Source: an uncultured Oscillospiraceae bacterium | GTDB lineage: Bacteria > Bacillota > Clostridia > Oscillospirales > Oscillospiraceae | Direction: 5' to 3' | Length of the DNA: 64,000 nt | Assembly: GCA_910588045.1 (NCBI GenBank) | Contig: CAJUPS010000009.1 | Coordinates: forward strand, 6,484 to 70,483 | Shown: piece after piece, positions 7,954 through 15,753 of the stretch | How the letters are laid out: the number at the start of each line of letters is the position of its first letter | Numbering within the stretch: the stretch's first letter is position 1 | Position numbers and translations under genes: made by a program | The notes under the pieces: generated by a model | What the model saw: only the letters and a program-made list of their open reading frames with translations | Database searches by the model: none | Told to the model about the DNA's origin: nothing

Positions 7954-8688
7954 ATGCTCAATCGAGTGGAAATCAAGGCGGAAGCCAAAGAAATCATGCG
8001 CACGGCGCGGGTGAGCCCGTATATCGTGACACTGCTGGTTATCGTGGTCGGATTTACCTTGAACCGCGTGGTGGATCTGGTGCAGGGAGGGTCCCTGTTC
8101 TTTTCCTATGACCGGTATAGGAGCTATCTGGCGATTGTGAGCAGCGGCGACATGGAGGCGCTGGAGCGGTGGATCCTCTCCCTGCCCCAGGATACCGGCG
8201 CCAGCTTCTTTCTGTCCATCCTTGTCTCGCTGGTCATGCTGGTGCTCAACGGGGGGTATTACATCTACTGCATGGGCATTCGGCAGGGGGCGGAAATGCC
8301 CTACGCGACGCTGGCTGACGGTCTGGGCGTGGCCGGAAAGCTGATCTGGTGCTCTATCCAGATCGGGGTGAAGGTCTTTTTGTGGTCTATGCTGTTCTGG
8401 ATCCCGGGGATCATTGCGGCGTACCGGTATCGGTTCGCGTACTACAACATCCTGACGGATGGGTCGCTCTCGGCGGGGGACGCCATCCGGCTCAGCTGCC
8501 AGCAGACCCAGGGGCTGAAAGGGCAGCTCTTTGTGCTGGACCTCAGCTTTATCGGGTGGTCGATCCTCTCGAGTATGACCATGGGGCTGCTGGGCGTCTG
8601 GCTGACGCCCTATATGACGCTGTGCGATCTGGCTTATTTCGAGGAGGGGCAGAGGAATGTGGGGCGAAGCCCCTACGGGGAGGGGTAA
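7954..8688 (+). CDS. DUF975-family membrane protein
   Basis: The 244-residue protein has the DUF975 pattern. It opens with a cytoplasmic MLNRVEIKAEAKEIM stretch, and several membrane helices follow (near 26-46, 85-115, 135-165 and 195-225). The family segment IPGIIAAYRYRFAYYNI comes before a helix-loop with DAIRLSCQQTQG. The role of the family is unknown; it is common in gut Firmicutes. The start is the ATG behind GCGGGAGGG. The C-terminal end (RNVGRSPYGEG) runs straight into the hairpin block at 8706, so the original end may have been altered by that repeat. Confidence 0.8.
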   Translation: MLNRVEIKAEAKEIMRTARVSPYIVTLLVIVVGFTLNRVVDLVQGGSLFFSYDRYRSYLAIVSSGDMEALERWILSLPQDTGASFFLSILVSLVMLVLNGGYYIYCMGIRQGAEMPYATLADGLGVAGKLIWCSIQIGVKVFLWSMLFWIPGIIAAYRYRFAYYNILTDGSLSAGDAIRLSCQQTQGLKGQLFVLDLSFIGWSILSSMTMGLLGVWLTPYMTLCDLAYFEEGQRNVGRSPYGEG

Positions 8689-8705
8689 ATCCTTCTTTTC
8701 CTGGC

Positions 8706-9062
8706 CCGGGGGCTACGCGCCCCCGGACTCCGCGCCTACTTTTGCCGCGAGGCAAAAGTAGGCAAAAACTCGCTTAAACCTGCGGTTTAAGAATCCCTTG
8801 GGGCATCGCGCGGAGCGCGATACCTTATTACGGGGGCTGTTTTTGACGCTACGACCTGGTGGATTGTTTTTCCCCACGGTTCCATGGGCCGTCAGAAGGC
8901 GAAGCGCTGGCGAATACGCCCTATTGGGGGTCTTGCGCTGCCTTTTTGTGCGGGGGGTCTTATACTATAGGACTGATTCTGTCGATAGTTGCGTGGAAAC
9001 GTGCAACCAAATTGAAAAATTTTAGAAAAGTTTTGGCCCCCGGCGCGTATGCGCCGGGGGCC
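8706..9062. repeat. Hairpin-rich repeat block, non-coding
   Basis: This fills most of the 617-base gap before the AraC gene. Perfect stems follow one another: 8706-8726, 8737-8760 (ten-base stem with a GCGA loop), 8773-8791, 8805-8821 and, further on, 9035-9062 (twelve-base stem CCCCCGGC type, GTAT loop). Between 8822 and 9034 there is no convincing gene, only short open frames in competing phases. The last hairpin followed by a T-rich stretch could act as a terminator. It resembles REP/BIME-like intergenic repeats; copies elsewhere in the genome would confirm that. Confidence 0.55.
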
Positions 9063-9271
9063 TTGGGTTGCTTGATTTTTCTCGGGTTGGGGGTTATGCC
9101 GCTTTTTCCTCCAGGAAAGCAAAGAACTCGGCCCGGCAGGGGCCGGATTTGGCCGTTTTTGGGAGTGTGGCCACACTCCCTATGATTGCTACGATAGCGT
9201 TCTCCTCCCCACGCTTTACCTGACGCAAGCTAAAAAATGAAGATATTTTACAAGTCAGCAGTAATCCTATC

Positions 9272-9280
9272 TGATATAAT
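9272..9280 (+). promoter_or_regulatory. Extended -10 promoter of the AraC operon
   Basis: TGATATAAT contains a perfect TATAAT (9275-9280) with the upstream TG of an extended -10 element. No good -35 box is visible, as expected for that class or for an activator-dependent promoter. Confidence 0.5.
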
Positions 9281-9305
9281 AAGCATCGTCAAGGAGGAAA
9301 GCAGC

Positions 9306-10142
9306 ATGAAAAAAGAAGTGCGAACAGTGGTCTACGATGACGAACTTCACATTGAGGCTTACCGTTTTGAGGGTATCGTACAGCCTTTTCCGAACCATTT
9401 TCATGAATACTATGTGATTGGGTTCATGGAGGACGGGGAACGTGTCTTGTCCTGCAAAAATCAGGAGTACACCATCGCAAAGGGCGATGTTCTTCTATTC
9501 AACCCAGGGGACAATCACGCCTGTGTCCAAAGCGATGGCGGTACGCTGGATTACCGTGGCTTCAATATCACCAAGGAGGTCATGTTGAATTTAGTGGAGG
9601 AAATCACCGGCAGACGGGAACTGCCCGGATTTTCTCGCAATGTAATCTCTGATGAAGAAGTCACCTGCTATCTGCGCCCGCTCCATGAGCTGGTGATGAA
9701 AGGCTCCAACGAATTTGGGAAAGAAGAAAATTTGCTGTTTCTGATTTCTTTGCTCATTCAGCAATACGGCCAGCCTTTTGAGAACTGCGTCCCGGAGTGC
9801 CGGGAGGAAATTGAGAAAGCCTGTGCCTTTATGGAACAGCATTATGCCGAGCGAATTTATCTGGATCAGATCTGCCGTTATGCCGGATTAAGCAAATCCA
9901 CCCTGCTCCGGGCCTTTACCTGCTCAAAGGGCGTCACACCGTACAGCTACCTGGAAAATATTCGTATCGGCAAGGCCAAAAAGCTACTGGAACAAGGCGT
10001 TTCCCCCGTTGAGGCGGCGCTGCAAACCGGCTTCTCCGATCAAAGTCACTTCTCCAATTATTTCAACCGATTTATTGGACTGGCTCCCGGTATTTATCGG
10101 GACATCTTCAGGGATACGGAGGAAATGCCGCATGAAAGGTAA
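9306..10142 (+). CDS. AraC-family transcriptional regulator
   Basis: The 278-residue protein has an N-terminal cupin-type sensing domain (PFPNHFHEYYVIGFMEDGER, about 27-46, then the FNPGDNHACVQ strand) and a C-terminal double helix-turn-helix. IYLDQICRYAGLSKSTLLRAF is the first helix pair and PVEAALQTGFSDQSHFSNYF the second. This is the AraC form often found next to small exporters. The ATG follows AAGGAGGAAAG. It overlaps the EamA gene by 11 bases, so it probably regulates the operon it begins. The effector is unknown. Confidence 0.9.
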   Translation: MKKEVRTVVYDDELHIEAYRFEGIVQPFPNHFHEYYVIGFMEDGERVLSCKNQEYTIAKGDVLLFNPGDNHACVQSDGGTLDYRGFNITKEVMLNLVEEITGRRELPGFSRNVISDEEVTCYLRPLHELVMKGSNEFGKEENLLFLISLLIQQYGQPFENCVPECREEIEKACAFMEQHYAERIYLDQICRYAGLSKSTLLRAFTCSKGVTPYSYLENIRIGKAKKLLEQGVSPVEAALQTGFSDQSHFSNYFNRFIGLAPGIYRDIFRDTEEMPHER

Positions 10143-11030
10143 AAACACAGTGGGACATTTCTCCGCCCTGCTTACCATCATCATTTGGGGAACGATCTTT
10201 ATCTCCACCAAAATTCTACTGGTGGACTTCCAGCCGGTAGAGATACTGTTCTTCCGCTTTGTCATGGGATTGCTTGCCCCCGGCGCTTGAAGGAGACGAA
10301 CCGCCAGCAGGAATTGACCTTTGCCGCTGCGGGCCTGTGTGGGATATGCCTTTACTATCTGCTGGAAAATATCGCACTCACCTATACAATGGCCTCCAAT
10401 GTCGGGGTGATTATCTCCGTAGCTCCGTTTTTCACGGCCATCCTGTCCCACCTGTTTCTGAAAGAGGAAAAGCCCCATGCCAGCTTTTTCATTGGCTTTG
10501 TAGTGGCTATGACCGGGATCGCTTTAATCAGCTTCAACGGCTCCAAGCTGGAGCTAAACCCCACCGGGGACTTGCTGGCGCTGCTGGCCGCGCTGATTTG
10601 GGCCTGTTATTCTGTGCTGACAAAGAAAATCAGCGGTTACGGCTACCACACCATTCTCACCACCCGGCGGGTGTTTTGCTACGGTATCCTGTTTATGCTC
10701 CCGACACTGTTCCTGTTCGACTTCAAGCTGGAATTGACAAGGTTTGCAAATCCTGTGTATCTGTTCAACATTCTCTTTTTGGGATTGGGCGCATCGGCCC
10801 TGTGCTTTGTTACCTGGAATTTCGCGGTCAAGGCGCTGGGAGCGGTCAAAACGAGCGTTTACATCTACATGGTTCCCGTGATTACGGTGGTGACTTCCGT
10901 GGCGATCCTCTATGAGAAAATCACCGCCCTGGCCGCTGTCGGGACGGTTTTGACGCTGGTGGGTCTGCTCCTGTCGGAGAGCAAACTATTTTTGAGAAAA
11001 GAGGCAAAACAAAATGGACTGGCAAAATGA
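10132..11030 (+). pseudogene. EamA/DMT-family transporter, frameshifted
   Basis: The first part reads MKGKNTVGHFSALLTIIIWG and continues to RFVMGLLA near 10275, then meets a stop. Family similarity resumes in another frame at PRRLKETNRQQE and continues to 11030 with eight or nine more membrane helices (two EamA domains in all). The join at about 10270-10290 lacks a few residues expected between RFVMG and PRRLK, so a short deletion of about 10 bases is likelier than a single-base error. An intact protein would be a ten-helix metabolite/drug exporter. It lies between and overlaps both neighbours, as in an operon. Confidence 0.75.
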
Positions 11031-11436
11031 AAAGTGCGTCATGGTCATTGACGAGAGCCTACCCCTGGGCATCATCGCAAATACGGCGGCGATCATGGGG
11101 ATCACCCTGGGAAAGAAAATGTCGGAGGTGGTAGGGGCTGACGTTACCGACCAAAGCGGCAACGAGCATCTTGGCATCATCGAATTTCCTGTGCCCATCC
11201 TGCGGGGAACGCGGTCAATCATCAAGCAGATGCGGGAAAAGCTCTACCAGCCTGATTTTCAAGATTTGACAGTGGTGGACTTCTCCGATCTGGCCCAGGG
11301 CTGCAAGACCTATGACGAATTTATTGAGAAGATGGGCCACGTTCCAGAAAGCACCTTGCAATATTTCGGCGTTGCCATCTGCGGCCCAAAGAAAAAGGTC
11401 AATAAGCTGACCGGGAGTATGCCCTTATTACGATAA
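11014..11436 (+). CDS. DUF2000-family protein
   Basis: The 140-residue protein reads MDWQNEKCVMVIDESLPLGI followed by NTAAIMGITLGKKM, the DUF2000 opening. The family adopts a peptidyl-tRNA-hydrolase-like fold of unknown function, and is often found with AraC regulators and EamA transporters. Later it has the conserved FPVPIL and an acidic DLTVVDFSDLAQ segment. It overlaps the end of the EamA frame by 17 bases, so the three genes form one operon. Confidence 0.85.
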   Translation: MDWQNEKCVMVIDESLPLGIIANTAAIMGITLGKKMSEVVGADVTDQSGNEHLGIIEFPVPILRGTRSIIKQMREKLYQPDFQDLTVVDFSDLAQGCKTYDEFIEKMGHVPESTLQYFGVAICGPKKKVNKLTGSMPLLR

Positions 11437-11555
11437 ATCAATCCCTGCTGATATTTCCGTGCATCCTCGGACTTAATTTCGCCGTTGATCTGTTTGACTT
11501 CCCGGTCGCACCGGCTTTGAAGTCTTGGCGATGCTTGTTCCTGTCTGAAAGGAAA

Positions 11556-11579
11556 GGCCAGAGGAAGATTCCTCTGGCC
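11556..11579 (+). terminator. Hairpin after the AraC/EamA/DUF2000 operon
   Basis: The stem GGCCAGAGGAA with its exact complement encloses a two-base loop. There is no T-run after it, so termination is uncertain. The rest of 11437-11781 shows no supported gene on either strand. Confidence 0.35.
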
Positions 11580-11781
11580 CAGCAGATCTATGAAAACGGT
11601 TTGATTCCGACCCCCGCCTGCTGATGGAATAGAAACATGCTTGATATATTTCTGGGCCAGCGGAGAACTCCACAACGCCAGAGAAGAATTGCGTGATTTC
11701 AAAAAGCATACTGCTCAAATTTGGTAGCGGCTGTGCCGGGAATGTGATACGATGAAAAAAATTGATTGGGAGGTTACGTCC

Positions 11782-12747
11782 ATGTACAGCTCCAACTATC
11801 TGACCCTTGCACGCGTCTGTGCGGAGCGCTCGGTCATCCGTCATGTCTCCAAGCACCGCAACCCCGATGGGTCCTTTGACATCGCAGGTAATCTGAAGAT
11901 CTGGAACGACGCCATCGCCCGCTTTGACCGCATCCCTCTGTGGGAGGACGGCGCACCCGGCTATACACCCGAACGCGACCCCCTCCAGCCCCAGCCCTCC
12001 CTGATTTTTGTCCCTGCGCAGAATGCGGACGAACATCGGGGCACGGTGATTGTGGCCCACGGCGGCGGATTTGAATCCCGGACAGGCTGCGAGGGGATAC
12101 ACGTGGCGAAGTGGTTCTGCGACGCTGGGTTCAATACCGCCGTCCTGACCTACCGCCTCAAGCCTTACAGCCGGTATGACGCTATGGCGGATATGCAGCG
12201 TGCTATCCGGCTGCTCCGGGCAAGAAAAGAGGAGCTGGGAATCACAGATCGGATCGCCGTCATGGGCTTTTCCGCCGGCGGAATGCTCAGCGCCAACTGC
12301 GCCACCCACTTTGACGCCGGTGACACAAGCTCCGACGATCCCATTCAGCGGCAGTCCTGCCGTCCGGACGCCGCCGTATTGGGGTACGGCGCCTTTGCTT
12401 TCTGCGGCCTCCCCGGCGGTTTTTTCGTGGACCCCTTTGCCGGGACGACCCCCAATCCCTTCGTGGCCTCCAAGGAGGAGCTGGTCTATTTTGCTCCAGA
12501 GGTGAACGTTACGGTCCACACCCCGCCCTTCTTTATCTGGCAGACCAACAGCGACGATCCCCGCCACTCCTTCACCCTGGGTCAGGCGCTGACGGCGGTG
12601 GGCATTCCCTTTGAGATGCACCTGTTCCCCCAGGGCGTCCACGGCCTGGCGCTGGCGGACGGGAACAATGACCTGGACATGGACATCCCCCATGTCGCCC
12701 GCTGGGCGGAGTTGTGCGCAGAGTGGCTGCGGGAACAGGGGATATGA
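11782..12747 (+). CDS. Alpha/beta hydrolase, BD-FAE/xylan esterase-like
   Basis: The 321-residue protein has the oxyanion motif HGGGF (93-97), the nucleophile elbow GFSAGG (162-167, Ser164), an acid region near residues 250-265 and a late histidine in FPQGVHGLAL. This is the acetyl-xylan esterase/feruloyl esterase-like branch of the alpha/beta hydrolases, which cleaves acyl groups from sugars or small esters. It has no signal peptide, so it is cytoplasmic. The start at 11782 has GGGAGG eight bases before it; the ATG at 11752 does not. It converges on the ABC ATPase gene, and is one of eight ester- or amide-cleaving proteins in this island. Confidence 0.85.
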   Translation: MYSSNYLTLARVCAERSVIRHVSKHRNPDGSFDIAGNLKIWNDAIARFDRIPLWEDGAPGYTPERDPLQPQPSLIFVPAQNADEHRGTVIVAHGGGFESRTGCEGIHVAKWFCDAGFNTAVLTYRLKPYSRYDAMADMQRAIRLLRARKEELGITDRIAVMGFSAGGMLSANCATHFDAGDTSSDDPIQRQSCRPDAAVLGYGAFAFCGLPGGFFVDPFAGTTPNPFVASKEELVYFAPEVNVTVHTPPFFIWQTNSDDPRHSFTLGQALTAVGIPFEMHLFPQGVHGLALADGNNDLDMDIPHVARWAELCAEWLREQGI

Positions 12748-12783
12748 ACGAAGCGGTCCCGATCTTGAACTGGGGTTACTTCT

Positions 12784-13917
12784 TTATTTCGTTATCCGTT
12801 GTCCGTCCGCATCAAAATAGTGCAGGTTTTCCTCCGGGATGCGCAAATAGACGGTCTGACCCGGGAACAGGTTCGTAGCCCGGTCCGCCTCCCATACCGC
12901 CGTGAGGTTCTGGCCCGCCGAGCACAGATGGAGCACAACCTCGGATCCCAAATGCTCCGTACAGACCACCTCTGCCGGGATGCCTTCCGCGGCGGGGAGG
13001 ATATTCACGGGCCGGATCCCCGCCGTGACAGGTCCCGGGACCGCCGGTGCGCGGAACTTCTGTCCCAACAGCAGGGCCCGTCCCCCCTCCATGGAGACTT
13101 CCTCGAAGAGGTTCATCGGCGGCGTGCCGACGGAGGAGGCCACATAGACGTTCACCGGCTCACGGTAGATTTCCAACGGAGTACCGGCCTGCTCCACCAT
13201 GCCGTCCCTCATCACCAGGATCCGTTGTCCCAGGGAGAGGGCCTCGCTGTGGTCGTGGGTCACATAAATAAACGTGGTTCCCAGGGACTGGTGGATATGT
13301 TTGATGTGCCGGCGGAGTTCCGCCCGCAGCGGCGCGTCCAGATTGCTGAAGGGCTCGTCCATCAGAAAGACCCGGGGCCTTCGCACCAGCGCCCTGGCGA
13401 TCGCCACCCGCTGTAGCTGCCCCCCGGAGAGCTCCGACGGAAGACGCGTCAGGTACTCCTCCATCTCCAGCAGCTCCGCCATGCCGTATACGGCGTCCTC
13501 CAGCTCTTCCCGGGGGACATGGGCGGTCCGGAGGGGGAAGGCGATGTTGTCAAAGACCGTCAGATGGGGGTAGAGAGAGTAGTTCTGGAATACCATCGCC
13601 ACATCCCGCTCCTCCGGCGGGAGGGCGTTTACCACCTGGCCATCGAAGCGGATCTCCCCCAGAGTCGGGGAATCCAGTCCGGCAATCAGACGCAGAAGGG
13701 TGGTTTTCCCGCACCCGGAGGGGCCCAGCAGTACGATAAATTCCCCCGCCCTGATCCGGGCGGAGACGTGCTGTAAAACGACCACGCCCTCGTTGGTGGT
13801 ATAGGGCATCGCCTTCTGCCGCTCCAACAGCTCCCGCCGCTTCTTCCGGCCCAGAATACCGCCGGTTTCCGCGAAGGGAAATATCTTCAGGAGATCCACC
13901 AGCTCGATGTCAACCAT
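12784..13917 (-). CDS. Sugar-type ABC transporter ATPase (UgpC/MsmK-like)
   Basis: The 377-residue ATPase has Walker A GPSGCGKTT (65-73), the signature LSGGQLQRVAIARAL, Walker B VFLMDEPFSNLDAP and a C-terminal TOBE/OB region ending near residue 377. Compared with UgpC/MalK, the N-terminus has about 25 extra residues (GRKKRRELLERQKAMPYT) before the first strand. It is the likely motor of the permeases at 17378-19269, although Lpl-type importers usually rely on an unlinked MsmX-like ATPase. The ATG overlaps the end of the YesL-like gene by eight bases. Confidence 0.9.
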   Translation of the reverse strand: MVDIELVDLLKIFPFAETGGILGRKKRRELLERQKAMPYTTNEGVVVLQHVSARIRAGEFIVLLGPSGCGKTTLLRLIAGLDSPTLGEIRFDGQVVNALPPEERDVAMVFQNYSLYPHLTVFDNIAFPLRTAHVPREELEDAVYGMAELLEMEEYLTRLPSELSGGQLQRVAIARALVRRPRVFLMDEPFSNLDAPLRAELRRHIKHIHQSLGTTFIYVTHDHSEALSLGQRILVMRDGMVEQAGTPLEIYREPVNVYVASSVGTPPMNLFEEVSMEGGRALLLGQKFRAPAVPGPVTAGIRPVNILPAAEGIPAEVVCTEHLGSEVVLHLCSAGQNLTAVWEADRATNLFPGQTVYLRIPEENLHYFDADGQRITK

Positions 13918-14623
13918 GCGTATCCTCCCTGTCCTCCGAGAGCATCCTCTCCAGCTCCAGCGCGGTGGGCGTATCGTCCTGCTGCTCCCGGCGGGACGGC
14001 GCTTCCTCACCGCCCTCCAGGCCCGCATCCTTGATATACTGCGTCATGGCCTTTTCCACACCGCCCCGGATCAGATCCGTATACAGCGCCGGGATCACCA
14101 GCAGCAGCAGGGGAAAAAAGTCCACTGCCCAGATGCCCAGGGCCAGCAATGCGGCGTACCACAGGGAACGGAACAGGTTTTTGCCAGCAAAATACATGGA
14201 CAGCCGGAGCACCACGCTCATGCCGCCCTCGAACCGGGATAGGACCGGAGGAATAAATATCAGTGTAGTGACGCAGACGGCGCCTATGAGCACCCCCAAC
14301 GCCATGTAGGCCGCGCCGAAGATCCCCGCACTCCAGATCTGTAGCCCGGTGTAGATCCCCAGACAGATCAGCGCCCCTACCACCTCCATTACGACCGTCA
14401 GCAGGACGCCTGGCCGCAGCGCACCCTTGAAGGCGCGGAAGAAATCCCGGCTCACGCCGGAACCGCTGCCCATGACTACAGATTTTATACAGTGGTACAA
14501 CGCCGCCGAGGCGGGCAGAACGGTTACCACCGGGATACAGCACAGTACCCAATAGAAGCTGACGATCATCATATTGGCGATCCGGACCATAAATACGATC
14601 AAAGGGCTATTATACTTGAACAT
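13910..14623 (-). CDS. YesL/DUF624-family membrane protein
   Basis: The 237-residue protein begins MFKYNSPLIVFMVRIANMM, followed by about five membrane helices, the layout of the DUF624/YesL family. These genes accompany CUT1 sugar importers with YesM/YesN regulators in Firmicutes; their job is not known. The C-terminal 45 residues are hydrophilic. It lies between the deacetylase and the ATPase genes with tight spacing, so it is cotranscribed with them. Confidence 0.85.
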   Translation of the reverse strand: MFKYNSPLIVFMVRIANMMIVSFYWVLCCIPVVTVLPASAALYHCIKSVVMGSGSGVSRDFFRAFKGALRPGVLLTVVMEVVGALICLGIYTGLQIWSAGIFGAAYMALGVLIGAVCVTTLIFIPPVLSRFEGGMSVVLRLSMYFAGKNLFRSLWYAALLALGIWAVDFFPLLLLVIPALYTDLIRGGVEKAMTQYIKDAGLEGGEEAPSRREQQDDTPTALELERMLSEDREDTHG

Positions 14624-14648
14624 ACCGGCGAAAACCTCCCCAAACGGC

Positions 14649-15509
14649 TCACAGAGGCGTTTCTTCCAGATGCGTCACCCGACCCGCAGGAAGAACCGCC
14701 GACTCCGACGCTGTGCGGATGGTCACATCCAGTGCGCTGGGATTGTAAATGGCGAGGCCGTCTGTGGAATATTCCAGGCGGCGGTAAGCATTTACATAGT
14801 CGATAATCTCTCCATTGGCGGCGAACCACACCCGGTCCGCGCAGCCGGACATGAACCGCGCCAGCTCCTCCATAACCTCCCAGTTGTCATCCCCGTCAAA
14901 TTCATAGGCGTGGCCCCAGACGTAGAACAGCATGGGGCCGAAGGAAACGCCGTCCGCGAACTCCCGGGCCAACTCCATCAGGCGCTCATCCCGGTGATGG
15001 CAGGTAGGGTCCCAGCGCAGAAAGTCCCGGGGGATGTCAAACCGATGGGTGCTGGTTACCGTTCTGGCCCCCTGGTAGCCCGCCAGGGCGAGCATCTCGG
15101 CCACCTGGTCGTTATACAGGCCGAAAGGATAGGCGAACATCTTCAGCGGCTTACCGGAAATCTGCTCCAGCCGCCGCTTGTCCTCGACGATCTCATACAT
15201 GGCCAGGGGCGTCCCCACCGTATTCAGCGCCGAGTGATAGAGCCCGTGCCCCGCAATTTCATGGGTTCGGTATACCTCCGCCACCTCCCCCGGGGCGACC
15301 TTGGAGACGTCGATCTCCTTCCTGCCGGGAGCGCGTCCGGTCTCTGCATGTCCCAGCAGCCCGGAACCCAGGTTGAAGGTGCATTTCAATCCGTATTGAC
15401 GCAGCAGCTCCGCCAGGCGGCGGTCCTGAACCACACCGTCATCATAGCTGAGGGTGAACGCCTTGCTTTTCCCTCCGGGAAACAGCATCGTGTCAAATCG
15501 TTTTCCCAT
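14649..15509 (-). CDS. Polysaccharide deacetylase (NodB-type)
   Basis: The 286-residue protein has the catalytic opening FTLSYDDGVVQDRRL (metal-binding Asp pair, about 18-32), TFNLGSGLLG, the histidine pair in HEIAGHGLYHSALN (metal ligands) and FAYPFGLYNDQVAEML. NodB-type enzymes remove N- or O-acetyl groups from glycans. There is no signal peptide, so a cytoplasmic oligosaccharide substrate is likely. The start at 15509 follows GGAGG; the open frame upstream crosses a repeat element. It belongs to the importer cluster. Confidence 0.85.
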   Translation of the reverse strand: MGKRFDTMLFPGGKSKAFTLSYDDGVVQDRRLAELLRQYGLKCTFNLGSGLLGHAETGRAPGRKEIDVSKVAPGEVAEVYRTHEIAGHGLYHSALNTVGTPLAMYEIVEDKRRLEQISGKPLKMFAYPFGLYNDQVAEMLALAGYQGARTVTSTHRFDIPRDFLRWDPTCHHRDERLMELAREFADGVSFGPMLFYVWGHAYEFDGDDNWEVMEELARFMSGCADRVWFAANGEIIDYVNAYRRLEYSTDGLAIYNPSALDVTIRTASESAVLPAGRVTHLEETPL

Positions 15510-15523
15510 CGTAAACCTCCATA

Positions 15524-15686
15524 AGAACCTGTATTCACGACCGTTGGACGCTGCCTGAGCGGTCCTTTCCCCGCCATACTGCGTCGCTTTCCCTTGCAAT
15601 CCGCCAGGATTGCTGCAAGAAAGCTCCTTGTCTGGCGAAAAAAATCCTCGCCCATGCAGCATCCCCCGGTTATGAATACAGGTTCT
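15524..15686. mobile_element. 163-base element with terminal inverted repeats (MITE-like)
   Basis: The ends are 19-base inverted repeats, AGAACCTGTATTCACGACC and its near complement GGTTATGAATACAGGTTCT (17 of 19 match). The inside holds further small palindromes (for example around CAATCCGCCAGGATTG) and no gene. It lies in the 5' region of the deacetylase gene. No clear target duplication was found. Confidence 0.5.
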
Positions 15687-15697
15687 AAGTTTTTATA

Positions 15698-15734
15698 ACA
15701 TATGGCATGACCCGGATCGGATCATGCCATATGT
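15698..15734 (-). terminator. Hairpin after the serine hydrolase gene
   Basis: A perfect 13-base stem (ACATATGGCATGA with its complement) encloses an 11-base loop, 20 bases after the stop of the gene at 15754. The following A/T stretch is weak as a terminator tail. Confidence 0.45.
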
Positions 15735-15753
15735 CATCATTTCCTGCTGTGGT

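Noticed and set aside
8859..9185. Open frame with a hydrophobic stretch after the hairpin block
   Set aside because: No ribosome site, composition changes along the frame, and it reads through a perfect GC hairpin.
11310..11702. Minus-strand open frame opposite the DUF2000 gene end
   Set aside because: Half lies opposite a real gene and the other half shows no protein pattern or start signal.
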